A DNA stretch of 64,000 nt, taken from NCBI GenBank assembly GCA_023101885.1, contig JALPQD010000819.1:62001-126000 (forward strand), read 5' to 3'. Below, one piece after another: positions 9,371 to 22,682 of the stretch; the first letter of the stretch is position 1; every line of letters begins with the position of its first letter. The stretch is from Typhlomys cinereus. Its lineage: Eukaryota > Chordata > Mammalia > Rodentia > Platacanthomyidae. The translations under genes and the position numbers were made by a program. The notes under the pieces are model-generated. The model was not told where the DNA came from. It worked only from the letters and a program-made list of their open reading frames with translations, and did no database searches.

Positions 9371-10704
9371 CTAAAATAAATGGTAAAAGGGATATGTTTA
9401 TAGGACTTATATGTTTCAATTTCTAGATCCTGAGTGGCTTTCTTCTTTTGTTTGAGTTTGGAATAAACATTGGTACACCATGTTAAGATGAACTTCCAAG
9501 GGTCATAGGGCTAAATATAAACCATTTTAAATTAAGGGAATATTTGAGAATTTCAAGCCATCTCTGCAAGAGATGCCAGGGCTTTGCATTCTCCTGCAAG
9601 CCTTCACAATATGGCCAACATCCACGTTGGCCTTGGTCCAATGACCCTTCCTCCCATCTCATCGTCTGTCACACAAGCTCTCTGCAGAGCTTGCCAAACT
9701 CCTGCCCTATGTCTTAGCCTTCTTCAGATTATTCTCTAAGTCTGACAGACGATGTATATAACCCTCAAAATTCATCTCATCTTACAAGTTCAAATTGCCC
9801 CTCTGAGGATGACATTAGAACTAGAAGGTAATTTATATGCTAAAAATAGCAGCTCATTAATAAGATAAGAGCCCATTAGAGTAGGTTAATTTCTACTAAA
9901 AGTATCAAAAATATATGGTTATTATAAAATTAAAATAAATATATTTATATAGTACAACCATGCCAATAATTAACATAAATCAAATAATGAAATGTTAGTA
10001 TTACCCACCAGTTGTCAATTTATTTTCCAGGTAAAAATTAATAATCTCAGCTACTGTATCACACACACATATTCTACAGGATTATAAATCCTTATGAATT
10101 AAATAATTACATGTTATTTGTAGATTTACATATGAGGAAAATGTAATACCAAAGATAAATTATACTATACCAATATACTTCTGCAACTATAGTAAAATAC
10201 CTGAGAAATATCTATGGAAATTCCCAAGGAAAATAGGCTACCTTGCTCAGTTTTTAAGGCTGCAAGTTCAAGATTGTGTGGCCCCATCAATTTGACCAAT
10301 TTGACTCAGTCATCTCCGTAGGTTTTAACTGAATACATAAATGTAGAAGAGCAGATCATTCAACTAATAAATATAGAAAGGATGATGGACAGAAAAATCA
10401 CCATTTGTTAAACACTCTGGCAATAATGGTTTCAAGAAACCCACAAAAAATGGTAAGAATCAGTGTGTAAAAGTATGATGTAGAAAAGATATTTGTGTAG
10501 CCTCAAACATATAGCACTCTGATACTTATGGTTGAAAATGCAAAAAGGACTTTCCCAGTGGAAAAAACTGGAAAATAAGGATAAAAGTTTAGCACAATCA
10601 GAACTGGGACATAATGACATGATGTGCTTCCTGACAAAAGGCTTTGTTATGGGTTAGGTATTAATCAGTCACTTCTGTGAAGTTACTAGAAAAATGTCAA
10701 CCTC
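9371..10704. other. Unique AT-rich sequence, no gene seen
   Basis: No splice-bounded coding exon, RNA gene or clear repeat was recognised. 9560-9830 is less AT-rich and could be an unrecognised old repeat. Confidence 0.6.
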
Positions 10705-13394
10705 AAATTTTATCATAAGGAATACTCTCAAAAGATGCAGAAAAAGCTTTTGGCAAGATCCAACAGCCTTATATGATCAAAACCCTAGAGAAGGTTGGAA
10801 TGGAAGGAACCTTCATCAATATAATAAAAGCTATATACAACAAGCCAACAGCAAGGATTATACTCAATGGGGAAAAACTTGAAGCATTCCCACTTCGATC
10901 AGGAACTAGACAAGGCTGTGCAGTCTCACCACTTCTATTCAATATTGTACTTGAAGTATTAGCTGAAGCCATAAGACAAGAAAGGGACATAAAGGGGATT
11001 CAAATCGCCAAGGAAGAAGTCAAGCTATCCCTATTTGCAGATGACATGATCTTATACCTGAGTGATCCCAAAAACTCCAAAGAAGTAAGGGACCTTTAAA
11101 ATGAAAACTTTAAAACCCTAAAGAAAGAAATTGCAGAAGACACCAGAAGGTGGAAAGACCTCCCTTGTTCCTGGATTGGCAGAATCAACATCCCAAAAAT
11201 GCCCATCCTACCAAAGGCAATATACAGATTTAGTGCTATACCAATTAAAATACCAAAGTAATTCTTTAAAAAAGTTGATCAAACAATCTCAAAATTCATA
11301 TGGAGGCACAAAAGACCCAAGATAGCAAAAACAATCTTGAGTAACAAAAACACGGCTGGAGGTATCACCATACCAAACCTTAATCTATACTACAAATCTA
11401 TAGTTGTAAAAACAGCATGGTATTGGCTCCAAAATAGACACACAGATCAATGGATAAGGGTTGAAGACCCAGATATAAGCCCACAAAACTACAGCATTTG
11501 GTCTTTGACAAAGGGGCCCAAAAAATCCAATGGAAAAAGAACAGCATCTTCAACAAATGGTGCTGGCAAAACTGGATCTCCACATGCAGAAGATTAAAAC
11601 TGGACCCGTACTTGTCCCATGTACAAGAATTAATTCCAAATGGATCAAGGACCTTGCTATAAGGCCAGAGACTATAAAAACCATAATTGAAAGGGTAGGG
11701 AACTCCCTCGAGCTGATTGGGCTACGCCAACAGTTCCTAAACGTACATCCAATAGCACAGTCACTACAACCAACACTCAACAGATGGGATCTTATGAAAT
11801 TAAAGAGCTTCTGTTCAGATAATAAGATTATAACTCGAACACAAAGGCAACCCACAGAATGGGAGAAAATCTTCACTGACCACATATCTGATAGAGCTCT
11901 ATTATCCAGAGTGCACAAAGAACTTAGAAAACTAAACACCAAGGAAGCAAATGGGCCAATTAACAAATGGGCCTTGGAACTTAAAAGAAACTTTACCAAG
12001 GATGAAATTACAAAGTCTAACTAATATCTTAAAAAATGCTCCACATTCTTAGCAAATCAAAACTTCCATGAGATATCATCTCGCCTCGGTCAGGATGGCA
12101 AAAATCCACAGTACAAACAACACCAACTGCTGGAGAGGATGTGGAGAGAGGGGAACTCTCCTACATTGCTGGTGGGAGTGCAGGCTCATAGAACCACTCT
12201 GGCGAGCCATCTGGAGAGTCTTAAAGACGTTAAAGATTGAAATGTCATATGACCCTGCTATACCACTTTTGGGAAAAAACCCCCAAACAGCAAAAATTCA
12301 CCTGGATAGCACAAGCCCGACCATATTCATAGCAGCACTGTTTACAATAGCAAAGTCATGGAATCAACCCAAATGTCCAACAGTTGACGAGTGGATAAGG
12401 AAAATATGGTACATTTATACAATGGAGTACTACTCAGCCATCAAAAATGATGAATTAATGCAATTTGCCAGGAAATGGATGTCATTAGAAACAATTATAT
12501 TGAGTGAAGTATACCACACATGGAAAATTAAGCACCGTATGTACTCCCTAATAGGTGGCTCCTAGTACCAAAACCACTTAGATACACTCAAAAACAAATC
12601 TCTGTGATACCTACAGTAATTGTAAAGATTATAAACAGGAAGGATGGGGAAGGAGGGCCCCACCAGAAACAAGGAGAGAGGGGGACCATGTTACAGCAGA
12701 GAAAAATAGGCCACCATCAAGGACTGCAATGGGTGACATCCAATACCCATCAGGATGGAGCCAAGGGCATTGCAGGAGCAACAAAACCGAAAAAGAAAAA
12801 AGGAAAAAAAAAATCAACATACCATAATTCAGCACGTCAGAGACTCTATATCAACCACCTGGAACTGGGACAGCCTAATCTCTCCCCATCCTGAAGCTCA
12901 GGGAAATTTGTGGAAGAGGGGGCAGTAAGATTGTAAGAGCACAAGGATGGGAAGAGTAATGATATGCAAGATACTCCACACAAGTTAGGGATAAAGCAAT
13001 CATAATAGGACTTTGCGTGACCTGTGCTATGTCTAACACATTATTGACTCCACAAAGTCTAGCATGGACTTATGGCACTAGGATCCTGGAGGCTAGGGAC
13101 TGACAGTCACAGTAGTGTTCCTAAGCTTAAGGGGAACACAGAAAAGGGTTCTGGGAAATGCCCCTGGGTCCTTGCACCTCATCGGAGAGGAAGACCCAGA
13201 GGAGAGTTTGGCATGCACAGTAAAGGATGCTCTAGGGATTGGGGGGAGGGAGGAGAGAAGGGAGGAGGGAGAAGGAGGGTCGGGGGGAGGTGGAGAGAGG
13301 GAGGGGACTGGTGTACCTGTTAAGTTTGTATGAGCGGAAATAATAAAAATAATAAAAGAAAGATATGACTACAAAAAAATTTTATCATAAGGAA
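10705..13394 (+). mobile_element. 5'-truncated L1 with perfect 18-bp target duplication
   Basis: The 18-mer AAATTTTATCATAAGGAA occurs at 10705-10722 and 13377-13394, flanking the element (10723-13376). The body is ORF2 from mid-RT onward plus a 3' UTR ending in a G-rich tract and TAAGTTTGTATGAGC. The tail is A-rich but contains 'gatatgactac' before the last A run. The target lies beside or within an ancient L1 3' UTR that continues at 13395. Confidence 0.93.
10740..12565 (+). pseudogene. L1 ORF2 remnant (RT to C-terminus)
   Basis: ORF2 supplies the endonuclease/reverse transcriptase for target-primed retrotransposition. Visible here are RT motifs SGTRQGC..SPLLFN (about 10898-10945) and the catalytic FADD at 11034-11045, then a deletion at about 11083 that joins this motif directly to sequence normally about 200 bases downstream. 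Later parts resume in other frames (11337-11597, 11530-12024) and the end reaches LIGGS-stop at 12563-12565 with the cysteine-containing [16 protein letters not shown] segment. The N-terminal endonuclease is absent. A dead copy with several frameshifts and deletions. Confidence 0.9.
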
Positions 13395-13760
13395 ATCTCA
13401 AGCTCAATTTGAATGACACTCTGCAAAAGAAATGGCCATCTGACATCAAAATATTTAGAATTACTAAATCCAAAGACTAAGGAACTTTACAAGATTATAG
13501 AGACATCTAAGGAGATATGACAACTAAATGTAATATAAGATCGTAGGGTTAGCGCCAACAACAAAGCCTAGGAGTTAAATGGATGAAATTTTTATGTAAG
13601 AACTGTAGATTTATTAATAGTACTGTATCAGTGTCATTTACTGGTCTGACACCTGTCTCTAGATTATGCAAGATATTAACATTTGAGCCAGATAAAGAGG
13701 ACATGAAGGTGGGAGGGAGGGGGCTGAATAAGCTGAGAAAGCGAATGGGAGATGGATATG
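13395..13760 (+). mobile_element. Ancient L1M 3' UTR remnant
   Basis: Matches by eye the mammalian L1M-type 3' end: 'aaagactaaggaactttacaagatta...gagacatctaaggagatatgacaactaaatgtaat...' and 'gtagatttattaatagtactgtatcagtg'. Strongly diverged, consistent with pre-rodent age. Confidence 0.65.
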
Positions 13761-15394
13761 ATCAAGATAAGATTGTATACATGTATGAAATAACAGAGAA
13801 TATGGAAAATATTATTTAGAAAAAGAGCTAGGACAAATCAATTAGGTGATTGTGAAATAAATATATAATATTTATAATAGTTCATCTACCAGCAATCACA
13901 AATAAAAGTTAAATTTTAAAGGAAATCCTACTCACAAACAAAATCTATAGATGACTTTCTATTTTAGTTACTGACACTTGAAATTTAAGCCAGCAAAATG
14001 AGTCAGTATTTTATACCATATGCTATCATAAACACCTCGTGGAGTCAACAGCTAAGGAAGAAATGTTTAACCACTGGAGTAAGACAGGCTATAAACCATA
14101 TACTGGCATTGGGGAAAGTCTATATAATGAAAGGAGCAATTCTTTTCTTTGAAAAAAATGTTTTAGTTATTATTTTAGTTGTACATACATACGGGGCACA
14201 TAGTGGAAATTCAATAAATATATGTGGCACATAATGATCAAAATACTGTATTTAATACAATTCCTTAAGATTAAATAACCTACAGACTTTAATGTAAAAG
14301 ATAATTTGACTACATAAAAATTTAAGAGCTATTTCAATGAGGCTATGATTAAGAGTAAAGCAGAAATGAAAGGCTTAAAAAATTAGTTTATGTGACTGAC
14401 AAGTGTCAACACTTTAACTTGCAGAGAACTTACAAATAAACAAGAAAGAAGATTCTTAACAGACTAAAAATGTATATGAAATAATACTTTATAAAATTAA
14501 TTATTATGAAATGAAATTATAACTTAAAATGTCAGTATGGATACAAAGATAAGGACATTCTTATATTATGGATGATGGCATAAATTAGTACAAGTCTCTG
14601 AAGTGAACTCTAACAAGATCCTTCTATAAATTCATTTATATTCATTTAGTACTTCCACTTATCTTAATACTTCCCAGGAAAGTGTAATATCACACAGAAG
14701 TTATCCTGAAAATATTATAAATGAACAATGCTAATGAAATGGTTAAAAAAATACTTATATGTCTAACATACTACCAAGCCATCCCAAACTATGTCAGAGT
14801 CAGTAAAAAAAAAGAACTTACAAAACATGATAGTGTGACAATATAATGTGGTAACGATAGATAACCATGCTATAAAATCATATAAAAGTACAATCTAAAT
14901 CTTTTGTTAAGAAAATTTGTTCTTTGGTCATTTTATGTGTGTATATAGTGTGTTCTTACTCCTTCTTCTCACCTGCTCTTACATTGATCTCATCCCTGGC
15001 AGCTCCTCTTCTTTTCTTCCTATCTCAGTCTTATATTTATGAGTTTTGTTTTGTTCTTTGACCCCCTGAGTTTGACCATGGATTTGGAACTATCTATAAA
15101 CCTGGAAGGCTCTTCAGTGGATACACAACTGGCCACAGTGCTGCCCCCCTCCCACAACTTGCCAGTTGTCAGTAATTTTAAGATCCTCATGAACCCCTGC
15201 CCCCATCCATTACAGTCTACTGTTCAGGCCAGTCTTGTGATATAGGTTCAGTGTCACTAACTGCTACAGCTGTGAGTTTGTGATTGCCATGGCTGTGCTA
15301 TGCTTAGAAGATGATAAGGTGTTTTAGGTGATGGGCTGGTAAATTTTTTTAATATATAAAAATATATACCATTTGGCTTCAAATACACAAGAAA
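13761..15394. other. Unique AT-rich sequence with a short L2-like piece
   Basis: 14180-14240 ('ggggcacatagtggaaattcaataaatatatgtggcac') resembles the 3' end of L2. The rest shows no gene and no other recognisable element. Confidence 0.5.
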
Positions 15395-15525
15395 ATCTAT
15401 TTTGGAAGAGGGATGGAGACAAGGTCTCATGTTACTCAGGCAGCTCTTAAACTCACTATAACCTTGAATTCTTGTCTCTTGCTCCCAAGTGTTGGGATTA
15501 TAGGCATATGTCACAGCTAACAGAG
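15395..15525 (-). repeat. B1-type SINE, minus strand
   Basis: Plus-strand text 'gagacaaggtctcatgttactcaggcagctcttaaactcac...cccaagtgttgggattataggcatatg' is the reverse complement of a 7SL-derived SINE. Confidence 0.8.
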
Positions 15526-16209
15526 TCTATTTGTAATATATTGGAAACCTGCTAAAAGCAAGGTATTAAAAACCACTCATGGAATTTATACTTTTGTGCA
15601 ACAGATGTATTAAACATCTAATACATTCATATATAATTACAGATTTTAATAGGTTCCTTGAAGAAAATACTACAGGCCAATACTGTAGTACATAATAGGC
15701 TCCTGATTTATTGAGAGGATTGTGCAATAGACAAACCATAGAAAAGGAATTAAAATATATTCTGTAAAAATGATAAAGTAATTATTTTAATAGGTTCATT
15801 GGTGATTGTTACTGATTTTCCTTTTTTATCAGCTTTGCTATATTTTCCAAACTTGCAGCAATGAGTATGTGCTATGGTTTACATACATTCCCCCCAAAAT
15901 CATGTGTTGGGAAATGAATCCCCAGGGAAAGTGTTATTAGAACATGAGGCTTAAGAGGTTATAGGTGTTTTGTCTTCATGAATAGATTAATACCAGTACA
16001 AAAAGGAAAGTTGAATTCCTTTTGTTTCTTTGCCCTTCTCCACCATGTAAACAGACTGTCCCTTCCCTTTCAAGAACAAAGTAAAATCCAGCATTGTGGG
16101 GAGGGGTATATGAACATATATGCATATGCATGTGTGCTTACCTTTGCATGTGTGTATGAAAGTCAAAGATCAATTTCAGGTATCTTTCCCTTATTGTTCT
16201 CTACCCTTT

Positions 16210-16440
16210 TTAATATTTTATTTATTTATTTTAATGTGTGTGTGTATGTATCAGATGGCATTATGTGTCCCTGTGGAGGACCAGGAGTGACTTCTCTCTG
16301 GGATTTCCCAGGCTCTGCTCACCAGGGCCAGAAGAGCAGTCCGTCACCATTTCCTCCTAGTGTTTTTACAGAGACCTGGGATCCGAACTCAAGACCTTCT
16401 GCTTTTGAGACAAAATCTTAACCCCTGAGCCATCTCTATA
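16210..16440 (-). repeat. tRNA-derived SINE (older relative of the CA-tailed family), minus
   Basis: Reverse complement of the same core as the young copies: ends 'gatccgaactcaag...aacccctgagccatctctatagc', with a TG-rich tail at about 16236-16250. Confidence 0.75.
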
Positions 16441-16444
16441 GCTC

Positions 16445-16690
16445 TCTCTACCTATTTTTAGACAGGGTCTCTCATTGAACGTGGAGCACTCACTATTTTA
16501 TTGAAACATTGTTGGCCAGCAAGTCTCAGGGATCATCGTCCAGCTGCCTCTCCAGTGCCAGGATTACCAGCACATATGACTATGCTCAGATTTTTCACAA
16601 AGGTAATAGAGATCCGAACTCTGATCCTCATGGTTATGTAGCAAAGGCATCATGCTTATGCACTAAGGCATCTTCCCAACCCATGTGATA
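16445..16690 (-). repeat. B4/B1-like composite SINE, minus
   Basis: Contains 'agacagggtctctcattgaac' (B1-like) and 'cttatgcactaaggcatcttcccaaccc' (tRNA-like part), the order expected of a reversed B4-type SINE. Confidence 0.6.
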
Positions 16691-17727
16691 TTGGCATTTT
16701 GATTATGGACTTCCCAGCCTCCATAACTGTTAGAAACTAAACATCCATTCTTAGTTAGTTATCCAGTATATGGTATTCTATTATAGAAGCACAAATGGAC
16801 TAGGTAAGATGGTATGTATTGCTGTCATAGGTGATCATGGAAACAGACTCAATATGAAAGAAAACATAAAATAACGTTAAATAGACAATTTTAAATAATA
16901 CTTCTTCCCGCCTGCCTTGTCTACCCAACCTTGCTTCCCAGTCTGCCATCCCCAGGTGAGTCCGCCCAAATCCCCAGGTCGCCCTGTGTCCCAGCTGCAC
17001 ACAGGCTGCCTCCGATTTTAGCATGGGCCACGCCTCGGGCCCCAGACCCTTTCTTCCTCCCACATGCCTGTCCGCCCAACTGGACAGGACTTACTCACAT
17101 TCTTCCATCCCTGGAGCTTGGGTGGGCCACTAAGCCAAGTCCCAGGTCCCAGGTGAAGAATTCTGACATCAACATCAGCCCCTCTGCCTCTCTGGGCCAC
17201 CGGGGACCCACGCACATGATCTACGGAAGACACACTGATACTCAGAATTTAATAGAGTCCAAAGGAAACTCAAGCAAAGTTCTAAGGGTCAAAGGCCACA
17301 TCTGAAAACCTCTACAATCATCCTATCACATGGGAGAGATTCTTCACATCTAGTCCAAAGATAAGTAAACCTCCTTTTTTTCACCTTAAGGTTCCTTTCT
17401 AGTATTAATCACTGTAGATTAACTTTTCCATACAGCCACCCCAAAAACATATACAACTCCATATACCACTCACTCTCACATATCACCAAGATACTAAATC
17501 GTAAAAGTGCACTACCATACTAATATTCACCCCCTGTCTACTTAACCTGATTTAACTGATGTACTAACAGCCTTATAGCCTCAACTAGGAAATAACAATA
17601 ACAAAAGACAAACATACCCAACTCCAAGGAAAGCACTAGTAATAACTGCCCAAGTTCAGTAATACCAACTAAATCAGTACAGTCAACAACACACAGAAAC
17701 TGAAAAGCCCTAGAAGACAAAACAACA

Positions 17728-18796
17728 ATGCACAAGTCAAAGTGCAGATCCATGAGAAACAAAACCCAAGAAGACCAATCTACCACCGAAAGAATTAACC
17801 CCTTAATGATGGATTCCAAACAGAACAGATTCACAGAAAACGACCAAGGAAGCCAGACCCAAGAAAACCACTTTCAAAGTATGATCATTACCATGATTAA
17901 TACTATGAAAGAGGAAATCCAAGAGGAGCTAAAACAACCGCATCAACCACTTTGAACAGGAACACAACAGGCACTTGGAGGAGTTGAGAAAAATAGTTCA
18001 AGAAACAAAAACAGGCATAGAGCAGTTAAAACAGTCTCAGGCAGAGTTTAAAATTGAACTACAAGACAAGTTGTCTACAACTGAAAGCTCAACAGAGTCT
18101 TATCAGCAAAACAAATGAAGCAGAAAATAGAATTTCAGATCTTGAAGACAAAGTGGGAGAATTAACCAGCTCAATGGAAGAGATTGTTAAAGCCAAAAAG
18201 ATACTGGAGAGGAACATTCAAGAGTTATGGGACACCCTGAAGAAGCCTAACATATGCATTCATAGAATCCCAGAGCAAGAATCCCAAAATACCACACCCG
18301 AGGAAATTTTTCAAATTATCATAAATGAAAACTTCCCTCAACTGAAGAATGAGAGGCCCATCCAAATACAAGAGGCATTTTGCACTCCAAACAGATATGA
18401 ACAAAATAGAAAATCGCCACAGGAAATAATAGTCAAAATACTCCACATTCAAGACAAAGAAAAGGTGCTGAGACCTTCAAGGGAGAAAAAGGAAGTCACT
18501 TTTAAAGGAAAACCTATTAAAATAACATACGACTTGTCAATGGAAGCAAGTAAAAGCAAGAAGAGCTTGGAGAGACGTACTTCAAGTATTAAATGAGCAA
18601 AAATGCCAACCCAGACTGATATACCTGGCAAAACTATCTGTCATGATTGAGGGAGGGAGAAAGAAAAATTTTCAAGCACAAAGACAACTTGAAGGGATAC
18701 ATGTCTACCAAACCAGGTCTTCAAAAAATGCTAGAAATGATACACAAACTTGAAGAAAAAAACAAGCGTATCCAGGAGGACAGAAGGGAATTATAA
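17728..18796 (+). pseudogene. L1-A ORF1 (RNA-binding protein), frameshifted
   Basis: ORF1p binds L1 RNA as a coiled-coil trimer with an RRM and C-terminal domain. The N-terminal part is open at 17728-17955 and ends HQPL-stop. The coiled coil and RRM-like region reopens in another frame at 18054-18596, with the conserved ENFPQLKNERPIQIQEAFCTPNR segment. A further shift near 18550 moves the C-terminal domain to a third frame, which ends with TAA at 18794-18796. A 4-nt insertion near 18650 relative to copy B adds another break. Confidence 0.85.
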
Positions 18797-18853
18797 CACC
18801 ACTGAAACATAAATGTCAAACAATAAGCTTACAAAATTCACTAAACATAAAAA

Positions 18854-21800
18854 ATGTCCAGAATTAAAAATAATTTCTCCATTATAACATTAAATGTCAA
18901 TGGTATTAACTCACTGATTAAGAGACACAGATTACAAACTTGGATTAAAAACCACAATCCAACAATCTGCTGCCTTCAGGAAACTCATCTCACCACAAAA
19001 GAGAGGCATGCCCTAAAAATAAAAGGCTGCTCACGAATTCTGCAAGCTAATGGAAACAGGAAACAGGCAGAGGTAGCCATTATGCTGTCATAGAAAGTGG
19101 ACTTCAAACCAAAAAAAATCATAAGAGACACAGAGGGATACTACATTTTAGTCACAGGTACATTTCGCCAGGAAGACTTCACAATACTGAACATATATCA
19201 TATATGCACCTAATACGGACCCCCCCAACATTAGATAAGAAAATCCTACAGCATCTAAAGCGAGAAATCAACCCCCAAATGATAATTCTTGGGGAATTAA
19301 ACAACACCCTCTCAACATGGGATAGATCAACAGGTCAAAAGCTTAACAGGGACACTTTGGACCTTAATCAAACCCTGAAAGAAATGGACCTTACAGATCT
19401 CTATCGAACTTTTCACCCACACACCAAAGAATACACATTTTTCTCAGCAGCACACAGAACTTTCTCCAAAATAGATCACATACTGGGCCACAAAAGGAAT
19501 CTACACATATACAAAAAAGTTGAAATTCTAACCTGTGCCCTATCAGACCACCATGGTCTAAAGCTGGACATCCACAACACAACAAACAAGAGAAAATACA
19601 CTAACTCCTGGAAACTTAACAATATGATGCTGAATGAGAACTGGATTCAGGAAGAAATTACAAAGGAAATTCAAGATTTCCTGAAAGTGAATGATAATGA
19701 AAATACAACTTACCAAAATCTCGGGGACACAATGAAAGCTGTTCTAAGAGGTAAGTTCATAGCTCTTAATGCCTACATCAAAAAAATGGAAACATCAGAA
19801 ATAAACAACTTAACAATGCAGCTTAAAGCTTTAAAGAAACTAGAGCAATCTGATCCCAAAAGTAGTAGAAGAGAGGAGATTAGCAAAATAAGGGGAGAAA
19901 TATCTGAAATCGAGATTAAGAAAATGATAGAAAAAATCAACCAGTCAAAAAGCTGGTTCTTTGAAAAAATCAATAAGATTGATACACCACTAGCTAAATT
20001 AACCAAAGGCAACAGAGAGAAAACGCAAATTAACAAAATTAGAAATGAGCATGGAGCTATCACTACTAATACCCAAGAAATCCAGAGAATTATAACATCA
20101 TATTTCAAAAACTTATACTCTGTGAAGTTTGACAACACAAAAGAGATGGATGAATTTCTAAGTAAACACAACTTACCTAAATTGAATCAGGAAGTTGTGA
20201 ATTATTTAAATAGTCCTATAACATATAAGGAAATTGGAGAAGTAATCTCAAATCTTCCCACCAAAAAATGTCCTGGACCAGATGGATTCAGCACAGAGTT
20301 CTAAAAGACATGTAAGGAGTTAATAACACCAATACTCCTTAAACTGTTCCATCAAAAAGCAAAGGAAGGAACACTACCAAATTCCTTCTACGCAGCTAAT
20401 ATCGTTTTAATCCCAAAACCTAATAAAGATCCATGTAAAAAAGAAAACTATAGGCCGATCTCTCTGATGTACACAGACACAAAGATTCTCAACAAAGTCT
20501 TAGCAAATCGGATTCAAAAACATATCAAAAAGATCGTTCACGGGGACCAAGTAGACTTCATCCCCAGCACACAAGGTTGGTTCAACATATGAAAATCAAT
20601 AAATGTAATTCATCATTTAAACCAGTCCAAAGTCCAAGACCACATGATACTCTCGATAGATGCAGAAAAAGCTTTTGACAAGATCCAACAGCCTTTTAGG
20701 ATCAAAACGCTAGAGACAGTAGGAATGGAAGGAACCTTTATCAATATAATAAAAGCTGTATACAACAAGGACACAGCAAGGATTATGCTCAATGGGGAAC
20801 AATTGGAAGCATTCCCACTTCGATCAGGAACTAGACAAGGCTGTCCACTCTCCCCACTTCTATTCAATATTGTACTTGAAGTCTTAGCCGAAGCCATAAG
20901 ACAAGAAAGGGACATAAGAGGGATTCAAATCGGCAAGGAAAAAGTCAAGCTATCCCTATTTGTAGATGACATGATCTTATACCTGAGTGATCCCAAAAAC
21001 TCCACCAGGAAGCTTCTGGAACGAATTGAGAAGTTCAGCAGGGTGGCAGGATACAAAATAAATGTCCAAAAATCCGTGGCCTTCCTATATGCCCAGAATG
21101 AAAGAAGTGAAAAAGCCTTGAGAGAAACACTCTCATTTACTATAGCCCCTAAAAAAAAGAAATACCTTGGTATAAACCTAACCAAGGAGGTAAAAGACCT
21201 TTACAACGAAAACTTTAAAACCCTAAAGAAAGAAATAGCAGAAGACACCAGAAGGTGGAAAGACCTCCCTTGTTCCTGGATTGGCAGAATCAACATCGTA
21301 AAAATGACCATCCTACCAAAGGCAATATACAGATTCAATGCTATACCAATCAAAATCTCAAAGCAATTCTTCAAAGAAGTTGAACAAACAATCTCAAAGT
21401 TCATATGGAGGCACAAAAGACCCAGGATAGCAAAGACAATCCTGAGTAACAAAAACACGGCTGGAGGTATCACCATACCAAACTTTAGTCTATACTACAA
21501 ATCCATAGTTATAAAAACAGCCTAGTACTGGCTCCAAAATAGACACGCAGATCAAGGGATAAGAATTGAAGACCCAGATATAAGCCCACAAAACTACAGC
21601 ATTTGGTCTTTGACAAAGGGGCCCAAAAATCCAATGGAAAAAGAACAGTATCTTCAACAAATGGTGCTGGCAAAACTGGATCTCCACATGTACAAGATTA
21701 AAACTGGACCTGTACTTGTCACCATGTACAAGACTTAATTCCAAATGGATCAAGGACCTTGATATCAGGCCAGAGACTATAAAAACCATAGTTGAAAGGG

Positions 21801-22682
21801 TAGGGAACTCCCTCAAGTTGATTGGACTAGACCAACAGTTCCTAAATAGACATCCAATAGCACAATCACTGCTACCAACTCTCAACAGTTGGGATCTTGT
21901 GAAATTAAAGAGCTTCTGTTCAGATAAAGAGATTGTCACACGAGCTCAAAGGCAACCCACAGAATGGGAGAAAATCTTCACTAACCACACATCTGATAAA
22001 GCTCTATTATCCAGAGTTCACAAAGAACTTAGAAAACTAAAGACCAAGGAAACCAATGGCCCAATTAAAAAATGGGCCCTGGAACTTAAAAGAAACTTTA
22101 CCAGGGATGAAAGTAAAATGTCTAACAAATATCTTTAAAAATGCTCCACTTCCTTAGCCATCAGGGAAATGCAAATCAAAACTTCCCTGAGATATCATCT
22201 CACCCCGGTCAGGATGGCAAAAATCCACAATACAAACAACAACAAATGCTGGAGAGGATGTGGGGAGAGGGTAAATCTGGTGCATTGCTGATGGGATTGC
22301 AGGCTCATACAGCCACTCTGGCGAGCCGTCTGAGATTCTTAAAGCAATTAAAGATTGAAATGCCATATGATCCTGCAATTCCACTTTTGGGAATAACTCC
22401 CCATACAGCAAAATTCACCTCGATAGCACAAGCACGACCATGTTCATAGCAGCACTGTTAACAATAGCAAAGTCATGGAATCAACCCAAATGTCCAAGAG
22501 TTGATGAGTGGATAAGAAAATCGTGGTAAATCTACACAATGGTGTACTACTCAGCCATCAAAAATGATGAATTAATGGAATTTGCTGGGAAATGGATGAA
22601 ATTAGAAACAATTATACTGAGTGAATTATCCCAGACACAGAAAATTAAGTGCCATATGTACTCCTTAATAGGTGGTTCCTAG
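18854..22682 (+). pseudogene. L1-A ORF2 (endonuclease-reverse transcriptase), multiply broken
   Basis: The endonuclease begins at ATG 18854 (motifs LNVNGINS, LQETHL) and hits TAG at 19091-19093. An 8-base insertion near 19197 relative to copy B shifts the frame. A 366-codon open stretch (19204-20304) contains the rest of the endonuclease including SDHH and ends at TAA. RT continues at 20644-21525 with [15 protein letters not shown] and a catalytic box reading FVDD (20959-20970) instead of the FADD seen in the other copies. Further breaks are a TGA near 20590, a TAG at 21523-21525 and a 1-base loss near 21628. The C-terminus ends at the shared stop (22680-22682). Not functional. Confidence 0.92.

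Larger units (their letters stand above)
15870..16804 (+). repeat. Old MaLR LTR (MLT1/MST type) interrupted by SINEs
   Basis: The left end 'tgctatggtttac...catgtgttgggaaatgaatcccca...' and right end 'ggacttcccagcctccataactgttagaaac...ggtattctattatagaagcacaaatgga' are the two ends of an MLT1/MST-type LTR. About 580 bases (roughly 16100-16685) of minus-strand SINE sequence separate them. Confidence 0.8.

Noticed and set aside
16931..17305. A 124-residue proline-rich frame
   Set aside because: It falls in the GC-rich L1-A 5' UTR. No homology to a host protein is apparent.
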